Of a DNA stretch of 64,000 nt, positions 37,471 through 45,598 are shown piece after piece. The notes under the pieces were generated by a model. It was not told the DNA's origin, made no database searches, and saw only the letters and a program-made list of their open reading frames with translations. This stretch comes from Xanthomonas campestris pv. phormiicola (GTDB lineage: Bacteria > Pseudomonadota > Gammaproteobacteria > Xanthomonadales > Xanthomonadaceae), in assembly GCA_025666215.1 (NCBI GenBank), contig CP102593.1, positions 4,911,001-4,975,000 on the forward strand, in the 5' to 3' direction. Both the position numbers and the translations under genes were made by a program. The stretch's first letter is position 1; every line of letters begins with the position of its first letter.

Positions 37471-38505
37471 TCACCGACAGTTGGCGCTGGCGTCAAATTG
37501 GGTCGGGACTGGGGACCCGGGACTCGGGACTCGCAGGCGCCCCCGACACGAGCGCAACGCTTGAAAGCGGCCCCCAAGCGCGTGCCTAAGACGGCTGCGG
37601 CGCACCATCGGGTCCCGAGTCCCGAGTCCCGGCGCGACGTCGCGCCCGTCCAGCAGCCCCACCGAGGTGCGCACCTCGAACAGTTCCGGGAAGAAGGTCA
37701 GCGCCAGCGCCTGCTGCAGGAAGCCCACGCCGCTGGAGCCGCCGGTGCCGCGCTTGAAGCCGATCACCCGCATCACCGTGCGCATGTGGCGGAAGCGCCA
37801 CAGCTGGAACTGGGTCTCCAGGTCCACCAGGTCCTCGCACAACGCGTATTCGCGCCAGTAGCGGTCGGTGTTCTCGTAGATGCGCTCGAACACCGGCCGC
37901 AGCAGCGGATCGCTGACATGCGGCTGGCGCCAGTCGCGCGCCCGGTACTGCTCGGGAATCGCATGCCCGAAACGGGCCAGGTAGCGCAGGAATTCCTCGT
38001 ACAGGCTGGGCGCTTCCAGCACCGCCTGCAGCGCCGCCTGGCCGTGCGGGTCGTGGCCGAACACGCGCAGCATCTGTTCGTTCTTGTTGCCGAGCAGAAA
38101 CTCGATGGTGCGGTACTGCAGCGACTGGAAGCCGGAGGCCGGGCCGAGCACGTCGCGGAAGCCCATGTATTCGGACGGGGTCAGCGTCTCCAGCACCGAC
38201 CATTGCTCGGTCAACTGGCGCAGCACCTGCTTGCTGCGCGCCAGCACCTTGCGGCACTGCCAGACCTCGTCGCGCTGCAGGTGCATGATCGCCGCGCGCA
38301 GCTCGTGCGCCAGCAGCTTCAGCCACAGCTCGGAAGTCTGGTGCTGGATGATGAACAGCATCTCGTCGTGGTGCGGCGGGTCGGACAGCGGCTGCTGCGC
38401 GGACAGCAGCTGGTCCAGCCGCAGGTAGCCGCCGTAGGTGACGCGGCCTTCCAGGTCGGTGTGGATGCCGGCTTCGAGCGGGCGCTGGTTCTGTTCGACG
38501 GGCAT
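37471..38505 (-). CDS. kynA: Tryptophan 2,3-dioxygenase with repeat-encoded C-terminal extension
   Basis: KynA oxidises tryptophan to N-formylkynurenine with a haem cofactor. The core has [33 protein letters not shown] with the active-site His, and [26 protein letters not shown]. In other Xanthomonas the protein is about 298 residues; here the reading frame gives 344. From about residue 284 the sequence is unrelated to the family, because it runs through both arms of a heptamer repeat (GLGTRDP and [10 protein letters not shown]). The C-terminal tail contributes little to catalysis in known structures, so activity may be retained. Confidence 0.93.
   Translation of the reverse strand: MPVEQNQRPLEAGIHTDLEGRVTYGGYLRLDQLLSAQQPLSDPPHHDEMLFIIQHQTSELWLKLLAHELRAAIMHLQRDEVWQCRKVLARSKQVLRQLTEQWSVLETLTPSEYMGFRDVLGPASGFQSLQYRTIEFLLGNKNEQMLRVFGHDPHGQAALQAVLEAPSLYEEFLRYLARFGHAIPEQYRARDWRQPHVSDPLLRPVFERIYENTDRYWREYALCEDLVDLETQFQLWRFRHMRTVMRVIGFKRGTGGSSGVGFLQQALALTFFPELFEVRTSVGLLDGRDVAPGLGTRDPMVRRSRLRHALGGRFQALRSCRGRLRVPSPGSPVPTQFDASANCR
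37502..37633. repeat. GGGACTC heptamer inverted pair inside the kynA 3' end
   Basis: Arms at 37502-37533 (GGGACT/GGGACC/GGGACTC units) and 37609-37633 (GGGTCCC/GAGTCCC units) are complementary and enclose about 75 bases. The whole structure lies within the kynA reading frame, which stops only at 37471. Confidence 0.85.
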
Positions 38506-38670
38506 GGGCGGCAACGGCGATCCGGGGCCGGCAAGGGTACCGCAGCGACGCCTGTCACATCCCGGTCAGCGGCGGGCGGCAAACTCGGGCAGAATCGAGC
38601 CGGCGCTTTGGGGAGCGCCGTCCGTCATCGCCGTAACTTGCGTCTTCAAGGATTGGGGAGAGTCTTCGTC

Positions 38671-41600
38671 ATGCGAACCATGCTGCTTCGTGCTGCAGTG
38701 TTGTCGTGCGCGCTCGCCTGTGCCGGAACCGGCCAGGCCCAGGTCGTCATCAGCCAGGTCTATGGCGGTGGCGGCAACAGCGGCGCCACCTACAAGAGCG
38801 ATTTCATCGAATTGCACAACAACGGCAGCGAGGCGGTGAGCCTGGCCGGCTGGTCGGTGCAGTACGCCTCGGCCGCTGGCAGCAGCTGGCAGGTCACCAC
38901 GCTGGCCGGCAGCATTCCCGCCGGCGGCTACTACCTGGTCAAGCAGGCCGACGGCAGCGGCGGCAGCACCGCGCTGCCGACCCCGGACGCCACCGGCACC
39001 ACCGCGATGAGCGGCACCGCCGGCAAGGTCGCGCTGAGCAACGCGGCGACCGCGCTGAGCGGCGCCTGCCCTGCCGGCAACGTCGATTTCGTCGGCTACG
39101 GCAGCAGCGCCAGCTGCGCCGAAGGCAGCGCGCCGACCGCCGCGCCGAGCAACACCCTGGCGGTGCTGCGCGGCACCGGCGGCTGCAGCGACAGCGACAA
39201 CAACAACGCCGATTTCGCCACCGGCGCGCCGACCCCGCGCAATACGGCGGCGGCGGTCAACCTGTGCGGCGGCGGCAACCAGCCGGTGGCCAGCGTGGCC
39301 AACGTCAGCCGTGGCGAAGGCGACAGCGGCAGCACCGCGTTCGTGTTCACCATCGCCCTGAGCCAACCGGCCGGCAGCGGCGGGGTCGGCTTCAGCGTCG
39401 CCACCCGCGACGGCAGCGCCAGCGCCGGCAGCGACTACCAGGCCGTGGCCGCGACCAGCGTGACCATTCCCGCCGGCGAGAGCAGCGCGCAGGTCAGCGT
39501 GCTGGTCAATGGCGACACCGCCAACGAACCCGACGAGACCTTCTACCTCGACATCACCGGCATCAGCGGTGCCTTGCCGGCCACGCTGACCGCCAGCGGG
39601 GTGATCCTCAACGACGACTTCAACCTGGTGCCGATCCACAGCATCCAGGGCAGCGGCGCGCGGTCGCCGCTGGTCGGGCAGGTGGTCGCCACCAGCGGCA
39701 TCGTCACCGCGCGGCGCAGCGCCGGCTTCTTCCTGCAGGCGCCGGACGCCGAGGCCGATGCCGATCCGCAGACCTCCGAAGGCATCTACGTCTACACCGG
39801 CAGCGCGCCGCCGGCCGAGGCCGCGGTGGGCAATGCGGTGCGGGTGCAGGCCACCGTGCTCGAGTACGTGCCGAGCGCCGACCCGACCCAGCCGCCGCTG
39901 ACCGAGTTGGGCACCCCGACCGTGCTGCTGCAGTCCACCGGCAACCCGCTGCCGGCCGCGGTGACGCTGACCACCAGCTTCCCCGACCCCAGCGGCGCCT
40001 ACGACCAGCTCGAGCGCCTGGAAGGCATGCGCGTCACCGTGCCCAGCCTGACCGTCAACGCGCCCACCGGCGGCAGCGTCAACGAGAGCAACGCCACCGC
40101 CAGCAGCAACGGCGTGTTCCATGCCGTGGTCACCGGCCTGCCGCGCGCCTGGCGCACGGCCGGCGTGCAGCAGCCCGACCCGCTGCCGGCCGGCTCCCCG
40201 GCCGACGTGCAGCGCTGGAACACCAACCCGCAGGTGATCGCGGTGGGCAGCGCCGGCCTGGGCGGCGAGCGTATCGACGTGGCCAGCGGCTGCGTGGTGC
40301 TCGGCGTCAGCGGCCCGCTGGACTACAGTTTCCGCCGCTACACGATCTATCCGGAAACCGCGCCCACCGTGCAGTGCAACGGCGCCGACCAGCCCAAGCC
40401 GGCCCCGGCGCCGCAGGCCGACGACGTCAACGTCGCCACCTACAACATGGAGCGTTTCTTCGACGACCAGAACGACCCGGCGCTCGGCGAACCGGTGCTG
40501 ACCGCGGCCGCCTACCAGGCGCGGCTCAACAAGGCCTCGCTGGCGATCCGCAACTACCTCAATACGCCCGACATCCTGGGCACGGTGGAAGTGGAGAACC
40601 TGAGCGTGCTGCAGACCCTGGCCGCGCGCGTCAACGCCGACGCCGTCGCCGCCGGCCAGCCCGATCCGCAGTACGTGGCCTACCTGCAGGAAGGCAACGA
40701 CGTCGGCGGCATCGACGTCGGCTTCCTGGTCAAGACCGCCGAGGTCGGCGCCGGCGTCGCCCGCGTGGAAGTGGTCTCGGTCAGCCAGGAAGGCAAGGCC
40801 ACCACCTGGACCGAACCGGCCGGCGGCACCAGCCTGCTCAACGACCGTCCGCCGCTGCTGCTGAAGGCGATCGTGCATTTCGCCGACGGCCGCAGCCTGC
40901 CGCTGACCGTGGTCGAGGTGCACCAGCGCTCGCTCAACGGCGCCGAGACCGACGACGCCAGCGGCCTGCGCATCCGCGCCAAGCGCCAGGCGCAGGCGGT
41001 GTTCCTGGCCAACCTGCTGCAGGCGCGGCAGGCGGCCGATCCCGATGAAGAGCTGCTGGTGATGGGCGACTTCAACGCCTTCGAGTTCAACGACGGCTAT
41101 GTCGATGCGATGGGCACGGTGACCGGCCTGCCCTCGGCCGACGCGCAGACCGTGGTCGAGGGCGACGGCGTCGACCTGGTCGACCCGGACCTGTACAACC
41201 TGACCCTGCTGTCGACCCCGGACCAGAGCTACTCCTACGCCTACGACGGCAACGTGCAGTCGCTGGACCACATCCTGGCCAACCGCGCGCTGATGCAGTC
41301 GGCGCAGGTCGCCAGCCTGGTCGAGGGCCATGCGCGGCTCAACGCCGACTTCCCGGCCACCGCGCGCAACGACGCCAACTCGCCGGCGCGGCTGTCCGAC
41401 CACGATCCGGCGGTGGTGCTGCTCAAGCTCAAGCCGCTGCAGCGCGCCGACCTGGGCGTGACGGTGAACGCGGCCAATGCCGCGGTCCATGCCGGCGACA
41501 CGATCCGCTACAGCGTCGAGGTCGGCAACGCCGGCCCGGACGCGGCGCGCTTCGCCGCGGTCGCCTTCGCCCTGGATGCGGCGGTGACGCCGAGCGTGAC

Positions 41601-42234
41601 CGCCGCCCCGGGCTGGGACTGCGCCGCGCCGGAGGTGGCCGCGCAGACCGTGGTGACCTGCACCACCACCGAGTTCGCCGCCGGTGCGGCGCAGCGCTTC
41701 GAACTCGCGGTGCCGGCCGGCGCCGACCTGGTCGGCCGTTCGCTGACCCTGGCCGCGTCGGTCGCCTCGCAGACCGAGGACCCGAACGCCGGCAACAACG
41801 GCGCCAGCGCCGCGGTGGCGGTGCAGGCCGCGCCTGCGGGCAACCTGGCGCTGCGCATCGACGGCCCGGCGACGCTGCCGCTGGCCGCGTTCAGCGCCAA
41901 CTACCGCATCGCCCTGAGCAACCATGGCAATGCGCCGGTCAAGCGCGCCAGCCTGAGCGTCAGCGGCAACACCCTGTCGGTGCTGTCGCTGCTGGTGCCG
42001 CCGCGCGGCTGGCAGTGCGTGCGCCAGGCCCACGGCCTGCGCAGCGCGCAGTACCAGTGCAGCACCCGCGCCGACCTGGCGCCGGGCGCGAGCACCACGT
42101 TCACCCTCACCACCGCGACCCGGCCGCTGCCGGCCGACCGCAGCATCGTGATCGAGGCCAGCGCCAGCTCGGCTTCGCCCGATGCCGACCCGTCCGACAA
42201 CGCGGCACGCTTCAGCACCCGCATCGGCCGCTGA
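38671..42234 (+). CDS. Large secreted multidomain nuclease (ExeM-like)
   Basis: The 1187-residue protein has a signal peptide (LLRAAVLSCALACAGTGQAQ) and, in order: a lamin-tail domain (VVISQVYGGGGNSGATYKSDFIELHN, 22-150), a Calx-beta domain (about 205-310), a beta-rich OB-like segment (about 320-550), an endonuclease/exonuclease/phosphatase domain (about 590-930; VATYNMERFFDD, GTVEVENL, MGDFNAFEF, LDHILANRAL, LSDHDPAVV), and two immunoglobulin-like DUF11 repeats. The layout matches secreted DNases of the ExeM type. A strong terminator follows. It is divergent from kynA. Confidence 0.88.
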   Translation: MRTMLLRAAVLSCALACAGTGQAQVVISQVYGGGGNSGATYKSDFIELHNNGSEAVSLAGWSVQYASAAGSSWQVTTLAGSIPAGGYYLVKQADGSGGSTALPTPDATGTTAMSGTAGKVALSNAATALSGACPAGNVDFVGYGSSASCAEGSAPTAAPSNTLAVLRGTGGCSDSDNNNADFATGAPTPRNTAAAVNLCGGGNQPVASVANVSRGEGDSGSTAFVFTIALSQPAGSGGVGFSVATRDGSASAGSDYQAVAATSVTIPAGESSAQVSVLVNGDTANEPDETFYLDITGISGALPATLTASGVILNDDFNLVPIHSIQGSGARSPLVGQVVATSGIVTARRSAGFFLQAPDAEADADPQTSEGIYVYTGSAPPAEAAVGNAVRVQATVLEYVPSADPTQPPLTELGTPTVLLQSTGNPLPAAVTLTTSFPDPSGAYDQLERLEGMRVTVPSLTVNAPTGGSVNESNATASSNGVFHAVVTGLPRAWRTAGVQQPDPLPAGSPADVQRWNTNPQVIAVGSAGLGGERIDVASGCVVLGVSGPLDYSFRRYTIYPETAPTVQCNGADQPKPAPAPQADDVNVATYNMERFFDDQNDPALGEPVLTAAAYQARLNKASLAIRNYLNTPDILGTVEVENLSVLQTLAARVNADAVAAGQPDPQYVAYLQEGNDVGGIDVGFLVKTAEVGAGVARVEVVSVSQEGKATTWTEPAGGTSLLNDRPPLLLKAIVHFADGRSLPLTVVEVHQRSLNGAETDDASGLRIRAKRQAQAVFLANLLQARQAADPDEELLVMGDFNAFEFNDGYVDAMGTVTGLPSADAQTVVEGDGVDLVDPDLYNLTLLSTPDQSYSYAYDGNVQSLDHILANRALMQSAQVASLVEGHARLNADFPATARNDANSPARLSDHDPAVVLLKLKPLQRADLGVTVNAANAAVHAGDTIRYSVEVGNAGPDAARFAAVAFALDAAVTPSVTAAPGWDCAAPEVAAQTVVTCTTTEFAAGAAQRFELAVPAGADLVGRSLTLAASVASQTEDPNAGNNGASAAVAVQAAPAGNLALRIDGPATLPLAAFSANYRIALSNHGNAPVKRASLSVSGNTLSVLSLLVPPRGWQCVRQAHGLRSAQYQCSTRADLAPGASTTFTLTTATRPLPADRSIVIEASASSASPDADPSDNAARFSTRIGR

Positions 42235-42257
42235 GCGCAGCCGCCTTCGGGCAGAAC

Positions 42258-42291
42258 AAGGGCGCGGCCGCAAGCCGCGCCCTTTTCTTTT
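42258..42291 (+). terminator. Intrinsic terminator of the secreted nuclease gene
   Basis: The stem GGGCGCGGC/GCCGCGCCC (42260-42268 and 42274-42282, extended by an AA/TT pair) closes a 5-base loop and is followed by TTTTCTTTT. It lies 24 bases after the stop codon. Confidence 0.88.
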
Positions 42292-43085
42292 GCACTCGCT
42301 GAAGCCGCTCTGCTGTTGCTCAAGCCCCTCTCCCCTCGGGAGAGGGGTTGCGGTGAGGGTCCGGGCGCAGCCTCGTGCCCTCAAACGCTGCGAGACGCTT
42401 CGCGCCGTACCCTCATCCGCCCCTGCGGGGCACCTTCTCCCGACGGGAGAAGGGAACAGCCGACAGGCCGCCCTCCATTCGAATGCAGCCTTCGCTCCCG
42501 CTTCGAGCCTTTCGCTGTCGCTCGAGCTCTTGCTGTTGCCGTTAGCTGTCGCTGTTGAAACGTCCCGCCTTAAAGCGAGCCGAGCACCGCAGTGGCGAGC
42601 GGCCGAAGAGGCGCCCCTGTTTGAGCGAAGCGAGTTTGGGCGCTGTCCCGAAAAGGGGATAAATGCCGCTCGTCGCGAGGAGCGCAGGGCAACGGTGCGG
42701 CTCCATCGCACCGGCTCGCGTCGGGCGGGAGCGGTTTTGGTTACTTTTGCCAAGACAAAAGTGACTCGCGCCGACCGGCGCGAAAGCTCTTGATCTTGCT
42801 GTTGCCGTCGCCACTGCTTTCGCGCAATCGCCTCATGCCACGGCCGCCACCATCACGCCCAGTTCCAACCGTCCACCGCTAGACATCCACACACGCCGCG
42901 CAGCCACCCATCGCACCGCAACAATCGCCCACGTGAACGCCAGCAACGCGCATGGCCCACAAGGCGCGCGTTTTTGCTGCAATCCAGCAAGATACCGTGC
43001 TGCGGTGCAGGACGGCTTTTGTGCACGCCTTCCTTAACATGCCGAGTCATATCATTTGAAACTTGTTGTCGAGAGTGCCGCTGTC
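42292..43085. repeat. Non-coding stretch with repeat hairpins and a conserved-looking repetitive block
   Basis: The 42325-42360 hairpin (CCCCTCTCCC/GGGAGAGGGG plus TTGCGGTGAGGGT) and the 42408-42454 hairpin (CCTTCTCCC/GGGAGAAGG with CCTCATCCGCCCC) belong to the same repeat family as the DUF559 cassette ends. The following block to about 42800 contains TTTTGGTTACTTTTGCCAAG and its near complement, a recurrent xanthomonad intergenic sequence. From 42800 to 43085 nothing is recognised except sequence that should hold the pdh promoter. Confidence 0.6.
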
Positions 43086-44174
43086 ATGACCATCGCCGCC
43101 CAGTTCGAAATCGAATACCTGCAGTACCTCGACGCGGGCGGCCAGCCGGTCCGCGACGCCCTCCCGGCCGATTCGGCCAACCCGCAGACCCTGCTGGCGC
43201 TGTTCAAGCAGATGCTCTACGTGCGCACCTTCGACAGCAAGGCCGTGGCGCTGCAGCGCACCGGCAAGCTCGGCACCTACGCCTCGTGCCTGGGCCACGA
43301 GGCCACCCACATCGGCATCGGCGCCTCGATGCGCAGCGGCGACGTGCTGGCGCCCAGCTACCGCGAGTACGGCGCCATGTTCATGCGCGGCGTGCGCCCG
43401 CGCGAGGTGCTGCTGTACTGGGGCGGCGACGAACGCGGCAGCGACTTCCTGCGCGATTCCGACGCCGCCAGGGACTTCCCGATCTGCGTGCCGATCTCCA
43501 CCCAGTGCCTGCACGCGGCCGGCGCGGCGCTGGCGTTCAAGCTGCGCGGCGAAGGCCATGTCGCGGTCGCCACCTGCGGCGACGGCGGCTCCTCCAAGAC
43601 CGATTTCTATGCCGCGCTCAATTCCGCCGGCGCCTACCAGCTGCCGCTGATCCTGTGCGTGATCAACAACGGCTGGGCGATCTCGGTGCCGCGCACGGCG
43701 CAGACCGGCGCGCAGACCCTGGCGCAGAAGGGCCTGGCCGGCGGCCTGCACTGCCTGCAGGTGGACGGCAACGACCTGATCGCGGTGCTGGAGGCGATGC
43801 GCCAGGCGCGCGAACGCGCGCTGTCCGGCCAGGGCGGCACGGTCATCGAATTCATGACCTACCGCCTGTCCGACCACACCACCGCCGACGACGCGCGCCG
43901 CTACCGCGACGAGGCCGAGGTCAAGCAGGCCTGGGAACGCGAGCCGCTGACCCGGCTGCGCACCTGGCTGACCGCGCAGGGCCTGTGGAACGAGGCCGAG
44001 GAAGCGGCCTGGAAGCAGGAATGCGCGCGCCTGGTCGACATCGAGGTCGATGCCTACCTGGCCACGCCGGTGCAGCCGGTGGAAGCGATGTTCGATTACC
44101 TGTACGCCGATCCGCCGCCGGACCTGCTCGCGCAGCGCGCCGAGGCCATCGCCCTGGAGCAGCGCCATGGATGA
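43086..44174 (+). CDS. pdhA: Pyruvate (2-oxoacid) dehydrogenase E1 component, alpha subunit
   Basis: The 362-residue protein is the thiamine-diphosphate subunit of an alpha2-beta2 E1. GDGGSSKTDF (from residue 165) to INNGWAISVPR forms the ThDP motif, and GHEATHIGIGASM and YREYGAMFMRG line the active site. The ATG at 43086 is taken; a TTG at 43056 would add ten residues. I cannot exclude a branched-chain substrate from sequence, but the pyruvate-type annotation is usual for this Xanthomonas operon. The pdhB gene follows. Confidence 0.88.
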   Translation: MTIAAQFEIEYLQYLDAGGQPVRDALPADSANPQTLLALFKQMLYVRTFDSKAVALQRTGKLGTYASCLGHEATHIGIGASMRSGDVLAPSYREYGAMFMRGVRPREVLLYWGGDERGSDFLRDSDAARDFPICVPISTQCLHAAGAALAFKLRGEGHVAVATCGDGGSSKTDFYAALNSAGAYQLPLILCVINNGWAISVPRTAQTGAQTLAQKGLAGGLHCLQVDGNDLIAVLEAMRQARERALSGQGGTVIEFMTYRLSDHTTADDARRYRDEAEVKQAWEREPLTRLRTWLTAQGLWNEAEEAAWKQECARLVDIEVDAYLATPVQPVEAMFDYLYADPPPDLLAQRAEAIALEQRHG

Positions 44175-44259
44175 GCTCAGCCCTCGCCTCGCCGACACCC
44201 CCGCCGCGCCCGCGGCCGGCACCGCCCACAGCGCGGCCACAGCGCGCGGAGACAGCCCG

Positions 44260-45246
44260 ATGACCAGCACCCCCATCACCCTGATCGAAGCGGTCACCCA
44301 GGCCCTGGCCTGGGAGCTGGACCACGACCCGTCGGTGCTGGTGCTGGGCGAGGACGTGGGCGTCAACGGCGGCGTGTTCCGCGCCACCGCCGGCCTGCAG
44401 CAGCGCTTCGGCGCGCAGCGCGTGCTGGACACGCCGCTGGACGAGACCACCATCGCCGGCCTGACCGTCGGCCTGGCCGCGCAGGGCATGAAGCCGGTGG
44501 CCGAGGCGCAGTTCGACGGCTTCGTCTATCCGATGGTCGATCACCTGATCTGCCACGCCGCGCGCCTGCGCAACCGCACCCGCGGCCGCCTGCACTGCCC
44601 GATGGTGCTGCGCGTGCCGTGGGGCGGCGGCATCCGCGCGCCGGAGCACCACAGCGAGGCCAACGAGGCCATCTTCACCAACGTGCCGGGCCTGCGCGTG
44701 GTGCTGCCGTCCTCGCCGCAGCGCGCCTACGGCCTGCTGCTGGCGGCGATCCGCGAGCCGGATCCGGTGATCTACATGGAGCCCAAGCGCATCTACCGCC
44801 AGTACAAGGAAGTGGTCGCCGACGACGGCGAGGCGCTGCCGCTGGACGTGTGCTTCGTGCTGCGCGAGGGCCGCGACGTGACCCTGGTCGCCTGGGGCGC
44901 GCAGGTCAAGGAAGCGCTGGAAGCGGCCGACCGGCTGGCCGCCGACGGCATCAGCGCCGAGGTCATCGACGTGGCCACGCTGCGCCCGCTGGACTTCGAC
45001 ACCATCGCCGAATCGGTGGCGCGCACCGGCCGCTGCGTGATCGTGCAGGAGGCCCCGCGCAGCGCCGGCTTCGGCGCCGAGATCGCCGCGCGCCTGGCCG
45101 AGCAGTCGATGTACGACCTGCTCGCGCCGGTGCAGCGGGTGACCGGCTACGACACCCACATTCCCCTGTTCCGGCTGGAGATGAAATACCTGCCGAGCGT
45201 GGACAAGATCGTCGCGGCGGCCAGGCGTGCCGTCGCCGCAGGCTGA
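44260..45246 (+). CDS. pdhB: Pyruvate (2-oxoacid) dehydrogenase E1 component, beta subunit
   Basis: The 328-residue E1 beta subunit has LGEDVGVNGGVFRATAGLQQRFG, DTPLDETTIAGLTVGLAAQGM, EAQFDGFVYP and PWGGGIRAPEHHSEANEAIF. It pairs with PdhA to decarboxylate the 2-oxoacid and acylate the E2 lipoyl group. Two starts are possible: 44167 (359 residues, overlapping pdhA) or 44260 with GGAGA about 8 bases upstream; the latter gives the family N-terminus (ITLIEAVTQALAWEL) and is preferred. Confidence 0.9.
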   Translation: MTSTPITLIEAVTQALAWELDHDPSVLVLGEDVGVNGGVFRATAGLQQRFGAQRVLDTPLDETTIAGLTVGLAAQGMKPVAEAQFDGFVYPMVDHLICHAARLRNRTRGRLHCPMVLRVPWGGGIRAPEHHSEANEAIFTNVPGLRVVLPSSPQRAYGLLLAAIREPDPVIYMEPKRIYRQYKEVVADDGEALPLDVCFVLREGRDVTLVAWGAQVKEALEAADRLAADGISAEVIDVATLRPLDFDTIAESVARTGRCVIVQEAPRSAGFGAEIAARLAEQSMYDLLAPVQRVTGYDTHIPLFRLEMKYLPSVDKIVAAARRAVAAG

Positions 45247-45247
45247 C

Positions 45248-45598
45248 ATGCAGGCGCGCCTGCTCAGCGACCACCGCCCCGCCTACCCGCACCCGATCCG
45301 CGTCGCCGCCGGCGAGCGGGTGGCGCTGGGCGTGCGCGACGAGGAATGGCCTGCCTTCGTCTGGACCACGACTGCGGCCGGCAACGCCGGCTGGGCGCCG
45401 CTGGCCTGGCTGCGCGCCACCGGCGACGGCCATGCCCAAGCGCTGCGCGACTACGATGCGCGCGAACTGGATGCCGTGCAGGGCGATACCGTGACCCTGC
45501 ACTATGAATACGGCGACTGGTGGTGGGCCGAGCGCGCCGATGGCGCGCAGGGCTGGCTGCCGGCGCGCGACCTGGAACTGCTGGAAGAGACCCCATGA
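45248..45598 (+). CDS. SH3-like protein encoded within the PDH operon
   Basis: The 116-residue protein contains what look like two SH3-type beta-barrel strands: VALGVRDEEWPAFVWTTTAAGNAGWAPLAWL, and ELDAVQGDTVTLHYEYGDWWWAERADGAQGWLPARDLELL, the second with the classic ALYDY-like/WW(x)/GWxPxxYL pattern. It starts one base after the pdhB stop and overlaps pdhC by four bases (ATGA). The position is conserved in my memory of Xanthomonas pdh operons, but a function is unknown; binding to E1 or E2 is plausible. Confidence 0.75.
   Translation: MQARLLSDHRPAYPHPIRVAAGERVALGVRDEEWPAFVWTTTAAGNAGWAPLAWLRATGDGHAQALRDYDARELDAVQGDTVTLHYEYGDWWWAERADGAQGWLPARDLELLEETP

Noticed and set aside
37363..38670. Upstream in-frame extension of the nuclease ORF
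   Set aside because: It runs antisense through kynA; a signal peptide begins at the Met at 38671.
38566..42753. 1395-codon minus-strand open frame opposite the nuclease gene
   Set aside because: It is an antisense shadow in a GC-rich gene; its translation is low-complexity Arg/His/Gly-rich and matches no family.
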